DNA from: Oceanobacillus sp. HTM 045
GTDB taxonomy: Bacteria > Pseudomonadota > Alphaproteobacteria > Rhodobacterales > Rhodobacteraceae
DNA: 64,000 bases
Direction of reading: 5' to 3'
NCBI GenBank assembly: GCA_009733745.1
Contig: WNWL01000001.1
Coordinates: forward strand, 62,001 to 126,000
Within the stretch, counting starts at the first letter, position 1, and the number at the start of each line of letters is the position of its first letter. Made by a program: the position numbers and the translations under genes. Positions 42,926 through 51,770 of the stretch are shown one piece after another. The notes under the pieces are model-generated. The model was not told where the DNA came from. It was given only the letters and a program-made list of their open reading frames with translations, and searched no databases.

Positions 42926-43024
42926 CGTGCTGGCTCCATCTGGCTGACTTCAGCAATGATGGTAGCCGGACCCCTCCCGTGGCCTGAAACTTTGATTCCG
43001 AAGGCATATGGATTAGGAGGGCTT
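42926..43024. promoter_or_regulatory. Divergent control region for the oxygenase and LysR regulator
   Basis: These 99 bases separate the two divergently read start codons and must hold both promoters. TAGGAGGG precedes ATG 43025. LysR-type regulators commonly bind T-N11-A motifs here, but I see no single clear site. Confidence 0.45.
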
Positions 43025-43978
43025 ATGGAAAGGCTCCGCCGCACGCTCCCTCCGCTCGACCCGCTGGTCGCCTTCGAGGCGGCGGCACGCCTCGGCAGCT
43101 TCACCCGCGCGGCAGAGGAGCTGGCGCTGTCGCAGGCCGCGATCAGCCAGCGCATCCGCCTGCTGGAGGAGCATTTCGGCACCCCGCTCTTCGTCCGCGC
43201 GCATCGCAGGGTGCGGCTCACCGCGGCGGGGCGGAGCCTGCAGCACGCGGCGTCCCCCGCCCTGCGCCAGCTCGCGCTTGCCAGCGAGGAGGTCCGCGCC
43301 CGGCGCGGGCAGGCCAGGCTCAGCATCGGCGCGGACCAGTCGATCGCGGCGATGTGGCTGATGCCCCGGCTGGATGCCTTCCGTGCGGCCTTCCGCGCCC
43401 GCGCTGGCGGCGAAATTTCCGTCCGCGTCATCGCCTCGGACGTGGATGAGGACTGCCTCGCCGACGATATCGAGCTGGCCATCCTGCACGGCGCGGGCGG
43501 CTGGCCGGGGCGGGAGGCGGGGCTGCTGTTCGCCGAGGAGGTCTTCCCGGTCTGCGCGCCATCGTACCTTGCCGGGGCGCCGCCGCTCGCCACGGCGGCC
43601 GACCTGCCGGACCACGCGCTGCTGGAACTCGACGACATCCACTGGGACTGGATGAACTGGCGTGGCTGGCTCTCCCGCGCCGGCATCCACCGCGCCGCCG
43701 GGCACGAGCCGCTGCGGATGAACGCCTACCCGCTGATCGTCGAGGTGGCGCGGGCGGGGCAGGGCGTGGCGCTCGGCTGGGCGCAGCTGGTGGACCCGTA
43801 CCTCGCCGACGGCTCGCTGGTACGCCCGTTAGCCGAAAGCGCCGTCACCGAGTTCGGCTACTACGCCGTCTGGCCGGCCTCGGGCGAGCCGGATCCGTTG
43901 GCCGCGGCCTTCCGCGACTTCCTGCTTGAGGAGGCCGCCGCGCTCACAGCGCCTTCCCCATCCGCTTCAGCGGGATGA
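43025..43978 (+). CDS. LysR-family transcriptional regulator (GcvA-like)
   Basis: From ATG 43025 (AGGAGGG 4 nt upstream) the product is 317 residues. The winged helix-turn-helix is at about residues 10-70 (FEAAARLGSFTRAAEELALSQAAISQRIRLLE), followed by a two-lobed effector-binding domain with VCAPSYLAG near residue 180. It is read divergently from the Rieske oxygenase and probably controls it in response to its substrate. The frame is open far upstream by chance. The 3' end overlaps the convergent GNAT gene by 35 nt. Confidence 0.92.
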   Translation: MERLRRTLPPLDPLVAFEAAARLGSFTRAAEELALSQAAISQRIRLLEEHFGTPLFVRAHRRVRLTAAGRSLQHAASPALRQLALASEEVRARRGQARLSIGADQSIAAMWLMPRLDAFRAAFRARAGGEISVRVIASDVDEDCLADDIELAILHGAGGWPGREAGLLFAEEVFPVCAPSYLAGAPPLATAADLPDHALLELDDIHWDWMNWRGWLSRAGIHRAAGHEPLRMNAYPLIVEVARAGQGVALGWAQLVDPYLADGSLVRPLAESAVTEFGYYAVWPASGEPDPLAAAFRDFLLEEAAALTAPSPSASAG

Positions 43979-44489
43979 CCGCGCCGTTGGAGGCCGTCGC
44001 ACTCGTCTCCTCCAGCACCTCGTAGCCGCAGGCCTCGTAGAACGGCGCCCCGGCCATCGTCGCGACCAGCCAGACCCGCCGGAACCCTTCCGCCCGGGCC
44101 GCGTCCTCGCAGGCGGCGATCACCATCCGCCCGACGCCGCGGCGGGTGAAGTCCGGGTGGGTGTACATCGCCCGCACCCGCGCCGGGTCCGTCGCCGGGT
44201 CGAGCGGCGCGGGGTCGCGCCCGCCGGTGTGGTCGCCGCCGAACATCGTCGCCCGCCGGCTCCAGCCGCCGCAGCCGGCGATCCGCCCGTCCGGCGCCAC
44301 CACGGCGAAGTAGGTGCCGTCGGCGATCAGCTGGGTGTCGATCCCCATGATCTCGAACGAGCCTTCAACCGCCTCGGGCGGCAGGTAGGGCCGCAGCAGC
44401 TCGCGGATCGCCCGGTCCATCAGCGGGCGCAACTCGTCCATGTCGGCTTCGGTCGCGAGGCGCAGGGACAGGCCGTCGGGGTCGCTCAT
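43944..44489 (-). CDS. GNAT-family N-acetyltransferase
   Basis: This 181-residue protein has the GNAT beta-strand pattern and the acetyl-CoA loop VRAMYTHPDFTRRGVGRMVIAAC (in which RRGVGR is motif A), followed by LVATMAGAPFYEACGYEVLEET. The substrate is unknown. It overlaps the LysR gene's 3' end by 35 nt and lies divergently from the SMP-30 gene across 55 bp. Confidence 0.87.
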   Translation of the reverse strand: MSDPDGLSLRLATEADMDELRPLMDRAIRELLRPYLPPEAVEGSFEIMGIDTQLIADGTYFAVVAPDGRIAGCGGWSRRATMFGGDHTGGRDPAPLDPATDPARVRAMYTHPDFTRRGVGRMVIAACEDAARAEGFRRVWLVATMAGAPFYEACGYEVLEETSATASNGAVIPLKRMGKAL

Positions 44490-44544
44490 TCCACTCTCCG
44501 CAAAAAAGCTGTCGCAACGATAATGTATACGTTAATACCGCGAA
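44490..44544. promoter_or_regulatory. Divergent promoter region with a GTATAC-centred near-palindrome
   Basis: The 55-bp gap between the acetyltransferase and lactonase starts contains AATGTATACGTTAA at about 44522-44535, an AT-rich near-palindrome centred on GTATAC. GntR-family (FadR-type) operators have this shape, and sugar-acid pathways are often under such control. No GntR gene is nearby, so this is a weak call. Confidence 0.3.
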
Positions 44545-45561
44545 ATGACCACGACAGACCTTCTCGACCGGATCGCCTTCCGCGGCGCCGGGCTCTCGCG
44601 GCCCGAATGCGCGCTGGCCCATGCCTCCGGCCTCCTGTTCGCGCCGGACTGGACCGGGGCGGGCGGCGTTTCGGTGATCGCGCCCTCGGGCGCGGTCTCG
44701 CGCATTCTCGCCACCGACCGCGGCGAAGGCGGGGCGGAGCCGCTCCGCCCCAACGGCATCGCGCTGGAGGAGGGGGGCAGCTTCCTCCTCGCCCATCTCG
44801 GCGACAGGGTGGGCGGGATCTACCGCCTGCACCCGGACGGCCGCACCGAGGCGGTCGTCACCGAGATCGACGGCCTGCCGATGCCGCCCGCGAACTTCCC
44901 GCTGCTCGACCCGCAGGGCCGGCTCTGGATCACCGTCTCCACCCGCAAGGTGCCGCGCGCGGACGACTACCGCCCCGACGCCGCCTCGGGCTTCGTCGCG
45001 CTGCACGAGAACGGCCGGACCCGCATCGTCGCGGACGGGCTCGGCTACACCAACGAATGCGCGCTGACCCCGGACGGCGCAACGCTCTACGTCAACGAGA
45101 CCTTCGCCCGGCGCACCACGGCCTTCGACGTGGCGCCGGACGGCAGCCTCTCCAACCCGCGCACCGCGGCGGAATACGGCCCCGGGACCTTCCCCGACGG
45201 GCTCGCGCTCGACGCGGAGGGCGGGCTCTGGATCACCTCGATCGTCTCCAACCGGGTGATCCGCGTCGGCTCCGGCGGCGGGCAGGAGATCGTGCTGGAG
45301 GACAGCGACCCCGCCCACCTCGCCGACGTGGAGCAGGCCTTCGCAGAACACCGCATGGGCCGGCCGCATCTCGACCAGGCCCGCTCGCGCAGGCTGCGCA
45401 ACATCTCCAACCTCGCCTTCGGCGGGGAGGGGCTGCGCACCGCCTTCCTCGGCTGCCTGCTCGGCGACAGCGTGGCGGCGTTCGACGCGCCGGTCGCGGG
45501 CCTGCCGCCAGCCCACTGGCAGGCGGGCCTCGGTCCGCTGGAACGCTATCTCGACGAATGA
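44545..45561 (+). CDS. SMP-30/gluconolactonase-family lactonase
   Basis: This 338-residue beta-propeller protein carries the family motifs RPNGIALEEGGSFLLAHLGDR near residue 70, DGLGYTNECALTPDGATLYVNET in the middle (metal-binding Asn of TNE), and FPDGLALDAEGGLWITS (metal-binding Asp). Members hydrolyse sugar lactones with Ca or Zn. It has the promoter at 44490-44544 to itself. The genes of an isopropylmalate-like dehydrogenase and a Gfo/Idh/MocA oxidoreductase follow. Confidence 0.88.
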   Translation: MTTTDLLDRIAFRGAGLSRPECALAHASGLLFAPDWTGAGGVSVIAPSGAVSRILATDRGEGGAEPLRPNGIALEEGGSFLLAHLGDRVGGIYRLHPDGRTEAVVTEIDGLPMPPANFPLLDPQGRLWITVSTRKVPRADDYRPDAASGFVALHENGRTRIVADGLGYTNECALTPDGATLYVNETFARRTTAFDVAPDGSLSNPRTAAEYGPGTFPDGLALDAEGGLWITSIVSNRVIRVGSGGGQEIVLEDSDPAHLADVEQAFAEHRMGRPHLDQARSRRLRNISNLAFGGEGLRTAFLGCLLGDSVAAFDAPVAGLPPAHWQAGLGPLERYLDE

Positions 45562-45662
45562 CGACATGAACCGCCGGGCCTGACCCGGACCCCCGGCGCC
45601 GGTTGCCCGTTCCCGGCGCCCGGTTGGCGACAGGACTGGCGGAAACAGCAGGAGAGGCGGCC

Positions 45663-46754
45663 ATGCGCCCCAATTCCGAACTACATATCGCGGTCTTCCC
45701 CGGCGACGGGATAGGGGTGGAGATCACGCCGCCGGTCCTCCGCCTCGCGGAGGCCGCCGCCGCCCGCACCGGCGGCTTCTCGCTGCGCTTCGACGTGCTG
45801 GAGGGCGGCGCGGGATACTACCGCGACCATGGCCGGACCATGCCGGCAAGCGCGCTCGACACCGCGGGCGGGGCCGATGCGATCCTGCTCGCGGCGATGG
45901 GCCTGCCGGACGTGCGCTACCCCGACGGGCGCGAGATCACCCCGCAGGTGGACCTGCGCATGGAGTTCGGCCTCTTCGCCGGGGTCCGCCCGGTGCGCCC
46001 GGTGCCGGGGGTCAGGCCGGTCCTCGTCGACCCGCGCGCGGCGGAGATGGATTTCGTCCTCGTGCGCGAGAGTACCGAGGGCCTCTTTGCCCCGCAGGCG
46101 CCCGGCACCCGCACCGCCGACGAGGCGCGCGAGACCATGGTCATCACCCGCGCCACCACGGAAAAGCTCACCGACTTCGCCTGCGACCTCGCCCGGCGGC
46201 GCGACCGGGGTAGGCGGGTCACGCTGGTCGACAAGGCCAACGTCTTCCAGGCCTTCGCCTTCATGCGCGAGGTGTTCGACGAGCGCGCCGCGCGCCACCC
46301 GGACGTGACCGCCGAGCACACCTATGTCGACGCCTTCGCCATGATCCTCGCCCAGCGCCCGTGGGAGATCGACGTGGCGGTGACCGAGAACATGTTCGGC
46401 GACATCCTCTCCGATCTCGGCGCGGCGCTGATGGGCGGCATGGGCTACGCGCCCTCGGCCGATATCGGCGAGGGCCGCGCGGTGTTCCAGCCCTGCCACG
46501 GCACCGCGCCCGACATCGCCGGCAAGGGGCTGGCCAATCCGACGGCGATGATCCTCTCCGCGGCGATGATGCTGGAATGGCTGGAGGCCGAGAAGGGCGC
46601 GCCGGAGGCGGGCCGCGCCGGGGCGCTGCTGCGCGAGGCGGTGGACCGGGCCTTCGCGCCCGGCAGCCTCGTCACCCGCGAGCTCGGCGGCGAGGCCGGC
46701 ACCGCTGCGGTGATCGCCGCCGTGGAGGCGGAACTCGGGAGACTCGACCCATGA
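45663..46754 (+). CDS. Isocitrate/isopropylmalate dehydrogenase-family enzyme (tartrate dehydrogenase-like)
   Basis: From ATG 45663 (AGGAG 9 nt upstream) the product is 363 residues. It has the beta-decarboxylating dehydrogenase signatures FPGDGIGVEI at the start, DFVLVRESTEGLFA near 125, ITRATTEKLTDFA, DKANVFQAFAF and NMFGDILSDLGAALMGGMGYAPSAD, so a metal-dependent NAD oxidative decarboxylation is expected. Apart from LeuB itself, members use tartrate, D-malate or isopropylmalate-like acids; the catabolic neighbours favour a tartrate/malate type. The next gene overlaps by 4 nt. Confidence 0.88.
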   Translation: MRPNSELHIAVFPGDGIGVEITPPVLRLAEAAAARTGGFSLRFDVLEGGAGYYRDHGRTMPASALDTAGGADAILLAAMGLPDVRYPDGREITPQVDLRMEFGLFAGVRPVRPVPGVRPVLVDPRAAEMDFVLVRESTEGLFAPQAPGTRTADEARETMVITRATTEKLTDFACDLARRRDRGRRVTLVDKANVFQAFAFMREVFDERAARHPDVTAEHTYVDAFAMILAQRPWEIDVAVTENMFGDILSDLGAALMGGMGYAPSADIGEGRAVFQPCHGTAPDIAGKGLANPTAMILSAAMMLEWLEAEKGAPEAGRAGALLREAVDRAFAPGSLVTRELGGEAGTAAVIAAVEAELGRLDP

Positions 46755-47770
46755 CCCGCGTGGCGATGATCGGGGCCGGCTATTTCGGCCAGTTCCACTA
46801 CGACGCCTGGACCCGGATGGAGGGCGCCGAGCTGGTCGGCCTCTGCGAGCTGGACCGCGCGAAGGGGCAGGCGACGGCGGAGAAGTTCAGCGTGCCGCAG
46901 GTCTTCGACAACGCCGCCGAGATGGTGGCGGAGCTGAAGCCCGACCTGGTGGAAATCGTCGCCCCGCCCACCGCCCATACCGGGCTGATCCGCCGGCTGG
47001 CGGGTCAGGTGCCGTGGATCATCTGCCAGAAGCCGTTCTGCACCGACCTCGCCGAGGCCCGCGCGACCGTCCGCGAGGCGGAGCGGCGCAACACCCGCGT
47101 CGCGGTGCACGAGAACTTCCGCTTCCAGCCCTGGTACCGCGAGATCGCCCGGCTGATGGCCGAGGGCGCGGTGGGTGAGCCCTACCAGGTCGGCTTCCGC
47201 CTCCGCCCCGGCGACGGGCAGGGGGCGGACGCCTACCTCTCGCGCCAGCCCTATTTCCAGAAGATGGAGCGGTTCCTCGTCCACGAGACCGCGATCCACT
47301 GGATCGACACCTTCCGCTACCTGATGGGCGAGGTGGTCGCGGTGACCGCGCGGCTGCGGCGGCTGAACCCGGCGATCGCCGGCGAGGACGCGGGCTTCAT
47401 CCTGTTCGAGTTCGAGAACGGCGCGGTCGGCCTGTTCGACGGCAACCGCCTCGCCGACCACGCGGCGGAGAACCGGCGCCTGACCATGGGCGAGCTGGAC
47501 CTCGCGGGCTCCGCCGGCACGCTCCGGCTCGACGGCGACGGCAGCCTCGCGCGCCGCGCCTTCGGCGAGAACGCCTGGCAGGACTGCGCCTACGACTGGC
47601 GCGACAACCTGTTCGGCGGCGACTGCGTCTACCTCACCAACAGGGCGATCCTCGACGCCTTCCGCTCCGGCGAACCCGCCGAGACCGAGGCAGGCGCCTA
47701 CATCCGCAACATCGAGATCGAGGAAGCCGTCTACCGCAGCCACGAGAGCGGCCGCCGGATCGAGGTGTAG
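46751..47770 (+). CDS. Gfo/Idh/MocA-family oxidoreductase
   Basis: This 339-residue protein begins with the Rossmann motif MIGAGYFGQFHY, has the family's EIVAPPTAHTGLIRRL and a catalytic CQKPFCTDLAEA (usual EKP Lys kept as QKP), then a beta-sheet domain with HENFRFQPWY and HETAIHWIDTFRYLMG. Such enzymes oxidise or reduce sugars, inositol or their acids with NAD(P). It overlaps the upstream dehydrogenase by 4 nt and ends the operon; the 133-bp repeat array begins 28 nt after its stop. Confidence 0.9.
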   Translation: MTRVAMIGAGYFGQFHYDAWTRMEGAELVGLCELDRAKGQATAEKFSVPQVFDNAAEMVAELKPDLVEIVAPPTAHTGLIRRLAGQVPWIICQKPFCTDLAEARATVREAERRNTRVAVHENFRFQPWYREIARLMAEGAVGEPYQVGFRLRPGDGQGADAYLSRQPYFQKMERFLVHETAIHWIDTFRYLMGEVVAVTARLRRLNPAIAGEDAGFILFEFENGAVGLFDGNRLADHAAENRRLTMGELDLAGSAGTLRLDGDGSLARRAFGENAWQDCAYDWRDNLFGGDCVYLTNRAILDAFRSGEPAETEAGAYIRNIEIEEAVYRSHESGRRIEV

Positions 47771-47797
47771 GGGGGCGACCCACAAGCTCAGTGCGGA

Positions 47798-48698
47798 GGG
47801 CCACGACCGGCCCTGGACGGGCGTGGTGCTCCCAAGGATCTGCTTGGTTTATGTCTGCACCCCCTCCCGACATCGGAGCCATTTGCAGCGTTGCAGAACG
47901 CCCGGCCCGGGGGAGGGCCGGACGTGGCCCGCGCTGGCCGCGCGTGCCGTGGCTGGTCGGTGCTCCCCAACCCAGATCGTTACACAGAAGGCCCACATTC
48001 TCTTTGGAAACAGAGAACGCTGACGCAAAGCCGACGGTTGAGCTAAGCGCGAAGGGCAACGTCCGGCCCTGGAAGGGTGTGGTGCTCCGCAAGGTCTGCG
48101 TGATTTATCCCCGCACCCCCTCCCGTACTCCGAGCCCCTTGCAGCGTTGCAGAACGCCCGGCCCCCGGGAGGGCCGGACGTGGCCCGCGCTGGCCGCGCG
48201 TGCCGTGGCTGGTCGGTGCTCCCCAACGCAGATCGTTATCCAGAAGGCCCGCCTTCTCTTTGGAAACAGAGAACACTGATGCTGAGCCCATCGTCGAGCT
48301 AAGGGCGAAGGGACACGTCCGGCCCCGGACGGGCGTGGTGCTCCCAAGGGTCTGCTTGGTTTATCCCCGCACCCCCTCCCGCTCTCCGAGCCCCTTGCAG
48401 CGTCGCAAAACGCCCGGCCCGGGGGAGGGCCGGACGTGGCCCGGGCTGGTCGCGCGTGCCGTGGCTGAGCGGGGATCTTCAACGGAGATCGAATTATGGA
48501 AGGCCCGCCTTTTCCTTGGAAGCAGAGAACGCTGACGCAAAAACGACGGTTGAGCCAAGCGCGGAGGGCCACGTCCGGCCCTGGACGGGCATGGTGCTCC
48601 GCAAGGTCTGCTTGGTTTATCCCAGCAAGCCCTCCCGCAACTCGATCCCCTTGCAACGTTGCAAAACGCCCGGCCCCGGGGAGGGCCGGGCGTGGCCC
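47798..48698 (+). repeat. Tandem array of four 133-bp inverted-repeat units, 256-bp period
   Basis: Units lie at 47798-47930, 48054-48186, 48310-48442 and 48566-48698. Each starts with GGGCCACGTCCGGCCCT or a close variant and ends with its approximate reverse complement, and each contains TTTAT, CTCCCG, a TTGCA/TGCAA hairpin and the hairpin ACGCCCGGCCC-loop-GGGCCGG(A/G)CGT. The intervening 123 bp are also repeated, so the array arose by tandem duplication of a 256-bp segment. At a fixed site each unit forms a small stem: CCAAG/CTTGG in units 1 and 3, CGCA/TGCG in unit 2, CAAG/CTTG in unit 4. Open frames exist but change frame from unit to unit (256 is not a multiple of 3), so coding is unlikely. 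The array lies between two convergent genes. Confidence 0.92.
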
Positions 48699-48806
48699 GT
48701 GCTGGTCGCCCGGGCCGCGGCTGACGCTCCGCGACACGTCAAACAGCAACATGCGAGGTGAGCGAAAGGCCGCTGCAGGCCGGGTCATTGTCAAAAACAG
48801 AGCGCC
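48699..48806. other. Tail of the repeat array and spacer
   Basis: The conserved unit tail (GCTGGTCGCCCGGGCCGCGG in this unit) ends near 48724. The rest, up to the terminator of the minus-strand lipoprotein gene, shows no gene or clear signal. Confidence 0.5.
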
Positions 48807-48836
48807 AAAAAGCACCGGCCCTCGGAAAGGGCCGGT
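48807..48836 (-). terminator. Intrinsic terminator of the YecR-like gene
   Basis: On the minus strand, ACCGGCCCT pairs with AGGGCCGGT (48814-48836) and is followed by GC and TTTTT. It lies 38 nt beyond the lipoprotein gene's stop codon. Confidence 0.82.
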
Positions 48837-48874
48837 CTCCGTTCAACCCCGGCCCGCGCTCGTCCAGTCCCGCC

Positions 48875-49216
48875 TCAATCGAGGCACTGGTACTCCTTGG
48901 ACACCATCTGCTTGGCGCAGGACCCCGGCAGGGCGCCGTTGATCAGCAGGCCCCGGCCCATCTCGTTGCATTCGGTGGTTGTCCCGGCGAAGGCCTCGAC
49001 CTTGGTGTAGCCCCAGGCCTGGCAGCGCTTCAGCGCGTTGGCATCGGCCCCGGCCCAGTCGACCGTCACCGACTCGGTGGCGGCGACGTCGTAGGCCATC
49101 CGCACCGTGCCGTCGGCGCGGCTGCCGCTGATGGCAACCGGCGTCTTGGTCACGGGCGTGCTCGCGCATCCCCCGGCAAGCGCCACGAGCAGCGTGGCGG
49201 CGATGATCCTGTTCAT
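48875..49216 (-). CDS. YecR-like lipoprotein
   Basis: From ATG 49216 (GGAGGGG upstream) the product is 113 residues. A lipobox LAGGC puts the lipidated cysteine at residue 17, and the sequence then matches the YecR-like pattern: VAISGSRADGTVRMAYD, DWAGADANALKRCQAWGYTKVEAF, and cysteines at CQAW, TECNEMG, GSCAKQ and YQCLD. The protein should be anchored to a membrane on the periplasmic side. Its function is unknown. A terminator follows; aspC lies upstream on the same strand, 144 nt away. Confidence 0.82.
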   Translation of the reverse strand: MNRIIAATLLVALAGGCASTPVTKTPVAISGSRADGTVRMAYDVAATESVTVDWAGADANALKRCQAWGYTKVEAFAGTTTECNEMGRGLLINGALPGSCAKQMVSKEYQCLD

Positions 49217-49360
49217 GGCATTTCCCCTCCGGACATCCGCGCGGTTCCGGCCCCGCTCCGCCCCCGCGGAGCCGGGGCGCACCCGGTGTCCGGTCCAGCC
49301 TAGACCGGAAGGGGACGGGGCGAACACCCCGAAAGGGTATCCGCCCGGCAGGTCAGGCCG

Positions 49361-50596
<1,236 letters not shown>

Positions 50597-50690
50597 CTAC
50601 GCCCGGCATCCGGCACGGGCAAGATGCGGGGCAGGGGTGCAGGCGCCTTTCGCACGCAGTCACGACCGCCACAGGGCGGCGCGTCCCCGG

Positions 50691-51575
50691 TCAGCCGTCC
50701 CCCGGCTCCAGCAGCTGCGCCCGCAGGAAGGCCACGTTCACCGCCAGCCCCGGCAGGAGCCACTGGAACAGCCGCACCACCTCGCGCACCTCGCCCTCCG
50801 GCGCGTCCGCCCGCGCGGCCTCCCGCAGGGCACCGGGCGTCAGCCCGCCGGGGTTGGGCAGCGCCAGCGCGAGGTCCACCGCCGCGTCATGCACCCGCGT
50901 CACCGCCGCCTCGTAGCCGGGCCCGCCGATGGCCCGCTTCAGCCCGTCCCAGGCGGCAAGAAAATAGCTCGGCCAGCGCGCGAAGGCCCGGTAGTCGGTG
51001 TTGACGAAGGGCAGCCCCAGCGTCCCGCGAATGTCGGCATAGAGCGCCGCCACCGTGGGGTCGGCGTGGTGCGGCTCGATCAGCACCGGGCGCGCCGGGG
51101 CGGGGTCCCGCGCCGCCGGCGGCCCGGGCTCCCCGCCGGCGGGCCAGTCCCGCCCCTCCAGCAGCAGCCGCGCCAGCGTCGCCATCAGGATGTAGGGCAT
51201 GTTTCCGGCCGAGAAGACCTCGTTGCAGGCCCTGATCCCGTCGATCTCGCGCGCGTCGTATCTCGTCTCCGCGAGGAGCGGCAGCAGCGGGGCCGGTCCC
51301 AGCGCCCCGGCCTCCCGCTCCGCGGCCTCCCTCAGCGCGCGGCAGGAGGCAGCGAAACCGGCGCTGCCCGCGACCGGCTCGAAGGCCGACCATAGGCAGT
51401 CGTAGAAGCGCGGGTAATGCGCGAAGGCCATCGCGACCACGCCCATCCACGGCACGTTCAGCCCGGCCTTCGTCCGCGCGTAGACCTCCGCCAGCCGCCC
51501 ACCGGCGGCATGTTCGGGCACCGGGCGGATCGCGGGCACCGGATCCGGCTTCAGGCGGGACAGCGTCTCGGGCAT
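50691..51575 (-). CDS. DehI-family (haloacid dehalogenase group I-like) protein
   Basis: This 294-residue protein consists of two similar halves: VPEHAAGGRLAEVYARTKAGLNVPWMG near the start and PTVAALYADIRGTLGLPFVNTDYRAFARWPSY from residue about 170. This duplicated helical layout is typical of the DehI family, in which D,L-2-haloacid dehalogenases and many uncharacterised proteins occur. The active-site aspartate of true DehI lies in the second half and a VNTDYR motif is present here, but dehalogenation is not proved. GGAGG precedes the start. It lies upstream of aspC on the same strand, 127 nt away. Confidence 0.75.
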   Translation of the reverse strand: MPETLSRLKPDPVPAIRPVPEHAAGGRLAEVYARTKAGLNVPWMGVVAMAFAHYPRFYDCLWSAFEPVAGSAGFAASCRALREAAEREAGALGPAPLLPLLAETRYDAREIDGIRACNEVFSAGNMPYILMATLARLLLEGRDWPAGGEPGPPAARDPAPARPVLIEPHHADPTVAALYADIRGTLGLPFVNTDYRAFARWPSYFLAAWDGLKRAIGGPGYEAAVTRVHDAAVDLALALPNPGGLTPGALREAARADAPEGEVREVVRLFQWLLPGLAVNVAFLRAQLLEPGDG

Positions 51576-51665
51576 CTGGGCACCTCCGTTGCGCAGGTTG
51601 TCGGCCCCGCGGGACGGTTTGTCGAGGATGCACGGTGCCCAGCAACCTCTACCCGTCAGCGCAGA

Positions 51666-51739
51666 AGGCCACGTCCGGCCCCGGGGAGGGCCGGAAGCCG
51701 ATCAACCTTGCGCGCGCTGGCCTCGCGTGCCGTGGCTGG
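51666..51739 (+). repeat. Collapsed derivative of the 133-bp unit with tail
   Basis: GGCCACGTCCGGCCCC joins directly to GGGGAGGGCCGG, as if recombination between the unit's two GGCCC segments had removed about 100 bp. CCGGCCC (51675-51681) pairs with GGGCCGG (51688-51694), and the unit's tail GCGCTGGCCTCGCGTGCCGT follows at 51713-51732. It lies between the DMT permease stop and the DehI-like start, both minus strand. Confidence 0.75.
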
Positions 51740-51770
51740 CTCCGCGCGCTACTCCAATCCACCCCGCCGC

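Noticed and set aside
41720-43024. N-terminal extension of the LysR protein
   Set aside because: It is the complement of the Rieske oxygenase gene; AGGAGGG and the HTH position fix the start at 43025.
47798-48701. CRISPR array
   Set aside because: Repeats are 133 bp within a 256-bp period and the intervening sequence is itself repeated, unlike 28-37 bp repeats with unique spacers. No cas genes are near.
47798-48701. Known CcsR/cuckoo-type small RNA cluster with CCUCCUCCC loops
   Set aside because: A CTCCCG motif is conserved, but I do not see the paired CCUCCUCCC loops or an adjacent DUF1127 gene that mark that family. The possibility of a distant relation remains open.
47791-48815. Several open frames of 60-236 codons on both strands in the repeat array
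   Set aside because: They recur with the repeats in shifted frames (256 is not a multiple of 3) and show only GC-driven Arg/Pro/Ala-rich peptides, so they are not likely coding.
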